Below are positions 5,344 through 6,454 of a DNA stretch of 6,454 nt, piece after piece (the first letter of the stretch is position 1; every line of letters starts with the position of its first letter). The stretch comes from Candidatus Aegiribacteria sp. (GTDB taxonomy: Bacteria; Fermentibacterota; Fermentibacteria; Fermentibacterales; JCC-6): contig DAOWFD010000192.1 of NCBI GenBank assembly GCA_030638185.1, forward strand, positions 1 to 6,454. The letters are read 5' to 3'. A program made the translations under genes and the position numbers. Under the pieces are notes generated by a model. The model did no database searches, was not told the DNA's origin, and was given only the letters and a program-made list of their open reading frames with translations.

Positions 5344-6454
5344 ATGATGATCATTCTAATAGCACTGATAGCGGCACCCATGCACGGACCGGATATGTCG
5401 GTTCTCAGCAGACCTGTGGCCGGACCTTACACAAATCTCCTGTATTCCACCGATGCTCCCCATGATTATGACGCGGTTTTATACGACGTCAGTATTGAAG
5501 TATTTCCTTCATCTGAAATGCTTGAATGCACTACAGAGGTTATTTTTACCTCTGAGATTTCCGGGCTGAACGAAATACGTCTTGACCTCGTTGAGCTTAC
5601 CGTGGATTCGGTATGGGATGCTACTGGACCGTTATCCTATACCCAGGTGGAGGATTCGGTCTTTGTAAGTCTCTCCGCACCCTTGAATCCAGGTGATACC
5701 ACCGGGGTCCATTTCATCTATTCCGGAACACCCTGGAACGAGGGACCGGGAGGATTCGGCGGTTTCTGGTTCCATCCATACGTTTTCTACCATATGGGCG
5801 TGGGTGTGTATACCGATCCTCCGTCACTGGGGCGCGTGATATTCCCATGCTGGGATCATCCCTCGGACAAGGCAGCCATTGATTTCCACATAAATGTGCC
5901 GGACACGCTCTATGCTGTAGCCAACGGTGATCTGCTATCCATAGATGAGAACAGTAGCGATGCTACTGCAACCTATAACTGGTCTCAGCCACAGCCTATG
6001 CCCACTTACCTGGCGGCCTTTTCCGTTTCGGATTACGCAGTTTTACAGGATCCCACATACAGCTGGATCTACTACTACGTTTATCCGTGGGATATAGACG
6101 ATGCCCTGATAAGTTTCCAGAACGTAAACCTTATGATTGACCAGTATGAAAGCACTTACTGCCCATATCCATGGGATACTAAATTCAGTTATGTTCAGAC
6201 GCCCAAAGGAGATATGGAACATCTCACTCAGGTATACCATATAGCTTTCGCTATAAATGGACACAACAATTACGACTGGCTGCTGGCACACGAACTGAGC
6301 CACCACTGGTGGGGAAACTGTGTAACCGAGGAGATATGGACCGATGTCTGGCTTTCCGAGGGGTTTGCCGTTTACAGTGAAGCCGTTTGGGCCGAATACT
6401 ACGGTGAAGCCGCCTACAACGACTATATACTAAACAATATAATGATACCATATC
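5344..6454 (+). CDS. Exported M1-family zinc metallopeptidase (aminopeptidase N-like), N-terminal part
   Basis: The frame is open from ATG at 5344 to the window edge (370 codons, no stop), so the 3' end is missing. AGGAGG lies seven bases upstream; a second ATG follows at once. The first 16 residues form a short hydrophobic export signal (MMIILIALIAAP) without basic residues. The M1 N-terminal beta domain follows, with GRVIFPCWDHPSDKA (163-177) matching the fP-x-DeP-x-KA signature and YAVANGDL (192-199). The catalytic domain has GDMEH (289-293) at the GxMEN exopeptidase-motif position and the zinc site HELSH (316-320) followed by WWGN and WLSEG with Glu339. This is HExxH-x18-E exactly: zinc ligands His316, His320 and Glu339, catalytic Glu317. 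The catalytic Tyr would lie beyond the window. M1 enzymes remove N-terminal residues from peptides; this one should act outside the cytoplasm. Asn of GxMEN is replaced by His, which may alter N-terminus recognition. Confidence 0.93.
   Translation, partial: MMIILIALIAAPMHGPDMSVLSRPVAGPYTNLLYSTDAPHDYDAVLYDVSIEVFPSSEMLECTTEVIFTSEISGLNEIRLDLVELTVDSVWDATGPLSYTQVEDSVFVSLSAPLNPGDTTGVHFIYSGTPWNEGPGGFGGFWFHPYVFYHMGVGVYTDPPSLGRVIFPCWDHPSDKAAIDFHINVPDTLYAVANGDLLSIDENSSDATATYNWSQPQPMPTYLAAFSVSDYAVLQDPTYSWIYYYVYPWDIDDALISFQNVNLMIDQYESTYCPYPWDTKFSYVQTPKGDMEHLTQVYHIAFAINGHNNYDWLLAHELSHHWWGNCVTEEIWTDVWLSEGFAVYSEAVWAEYYGEAAYNDYILNNIMIPY

Noticed and set aside
1..6454. Mobile element, CRISPR array, tRNA or rRNA, toxin-antitoxin or defence system
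   Set aside because: I saw no transposase or integrase motifs, no terminal repeats with target duplications, no regularly spaced repeats and no tRNA-like cloverleaf; the recognised genes are housekeeping or envelope functions.

Overview
The window looks like an ordinary bacterial chromosome segment (standard genetic code, moderate GC in genes, AT-richer spacers, strong AGGAGG-type Shine-Dalgarno sites before most genes). The secreted proteins have very short export signals and there is a lipoprotein with a lipobox, so the cell makes envelope proteins; the GT9 heptosyltransferase-like gene suggests an LPS-type outer membrane. Together these suggest a Gram-negative of the FCB superphylum or an uncultured candidate phylum near it. 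That placement is an inference from general style, not from a marker gene.

Layout. (1) Positions 1-420, plus strand: C-terminal part of a GT9 glycosyltransferase. Its 3' end overlaps convergently by 7 bp with (2) a minus-strand cluster running from about 2419 down to 414: a small secreted protein resembling a PPC-type beta domain, then xseA and xseB, the two subunits of exodeoxyribonuclease VII. These three genes overlap one another (38 bp and 8 bp). xseA starts at a GTG without a Shine-Dalgarno, inside the secreted-protein gene and just downstream of a perfect TATAAT. (3) Positions 2420-3342 hold no convincing gene. This 923-bp spacer has a strongly pyrimidine-rich plus strand and a compact set of interleaved inverted repeats at 2756-2826. 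(4) Positions 3343-4917, plus strand: a large uridine/nucleoside kinase of the ThrRS-like-domain plus P-loop kinase type, with an unusually short N-terminus. (5) Positions 4943-5182, minus strand: a very short lipoprotein that looks like the 5' end of a longer gene. (6) A 161-bp divergent promoter region. (7) Positions 5344 to the window end, plus strand: an exported M1-family zinc metallopeptidase, cut off by the window edge.

The genes do not form one pathway: envelope glycan synthesis, DNA repair/recombination, nucleoside phosphorylation and extracytoplasmic proteolysis sit side by side. I found no phage, IS, CRISPR, toxin-antitoxin or defence cassette and no RNA gene. The points most worth checking are the placement of the xseA start and its possible internal promoter, the shortened kinase N-terminus, the abruptly ending lipoprotein, and the interleaved inverted repeats in the long spacer.
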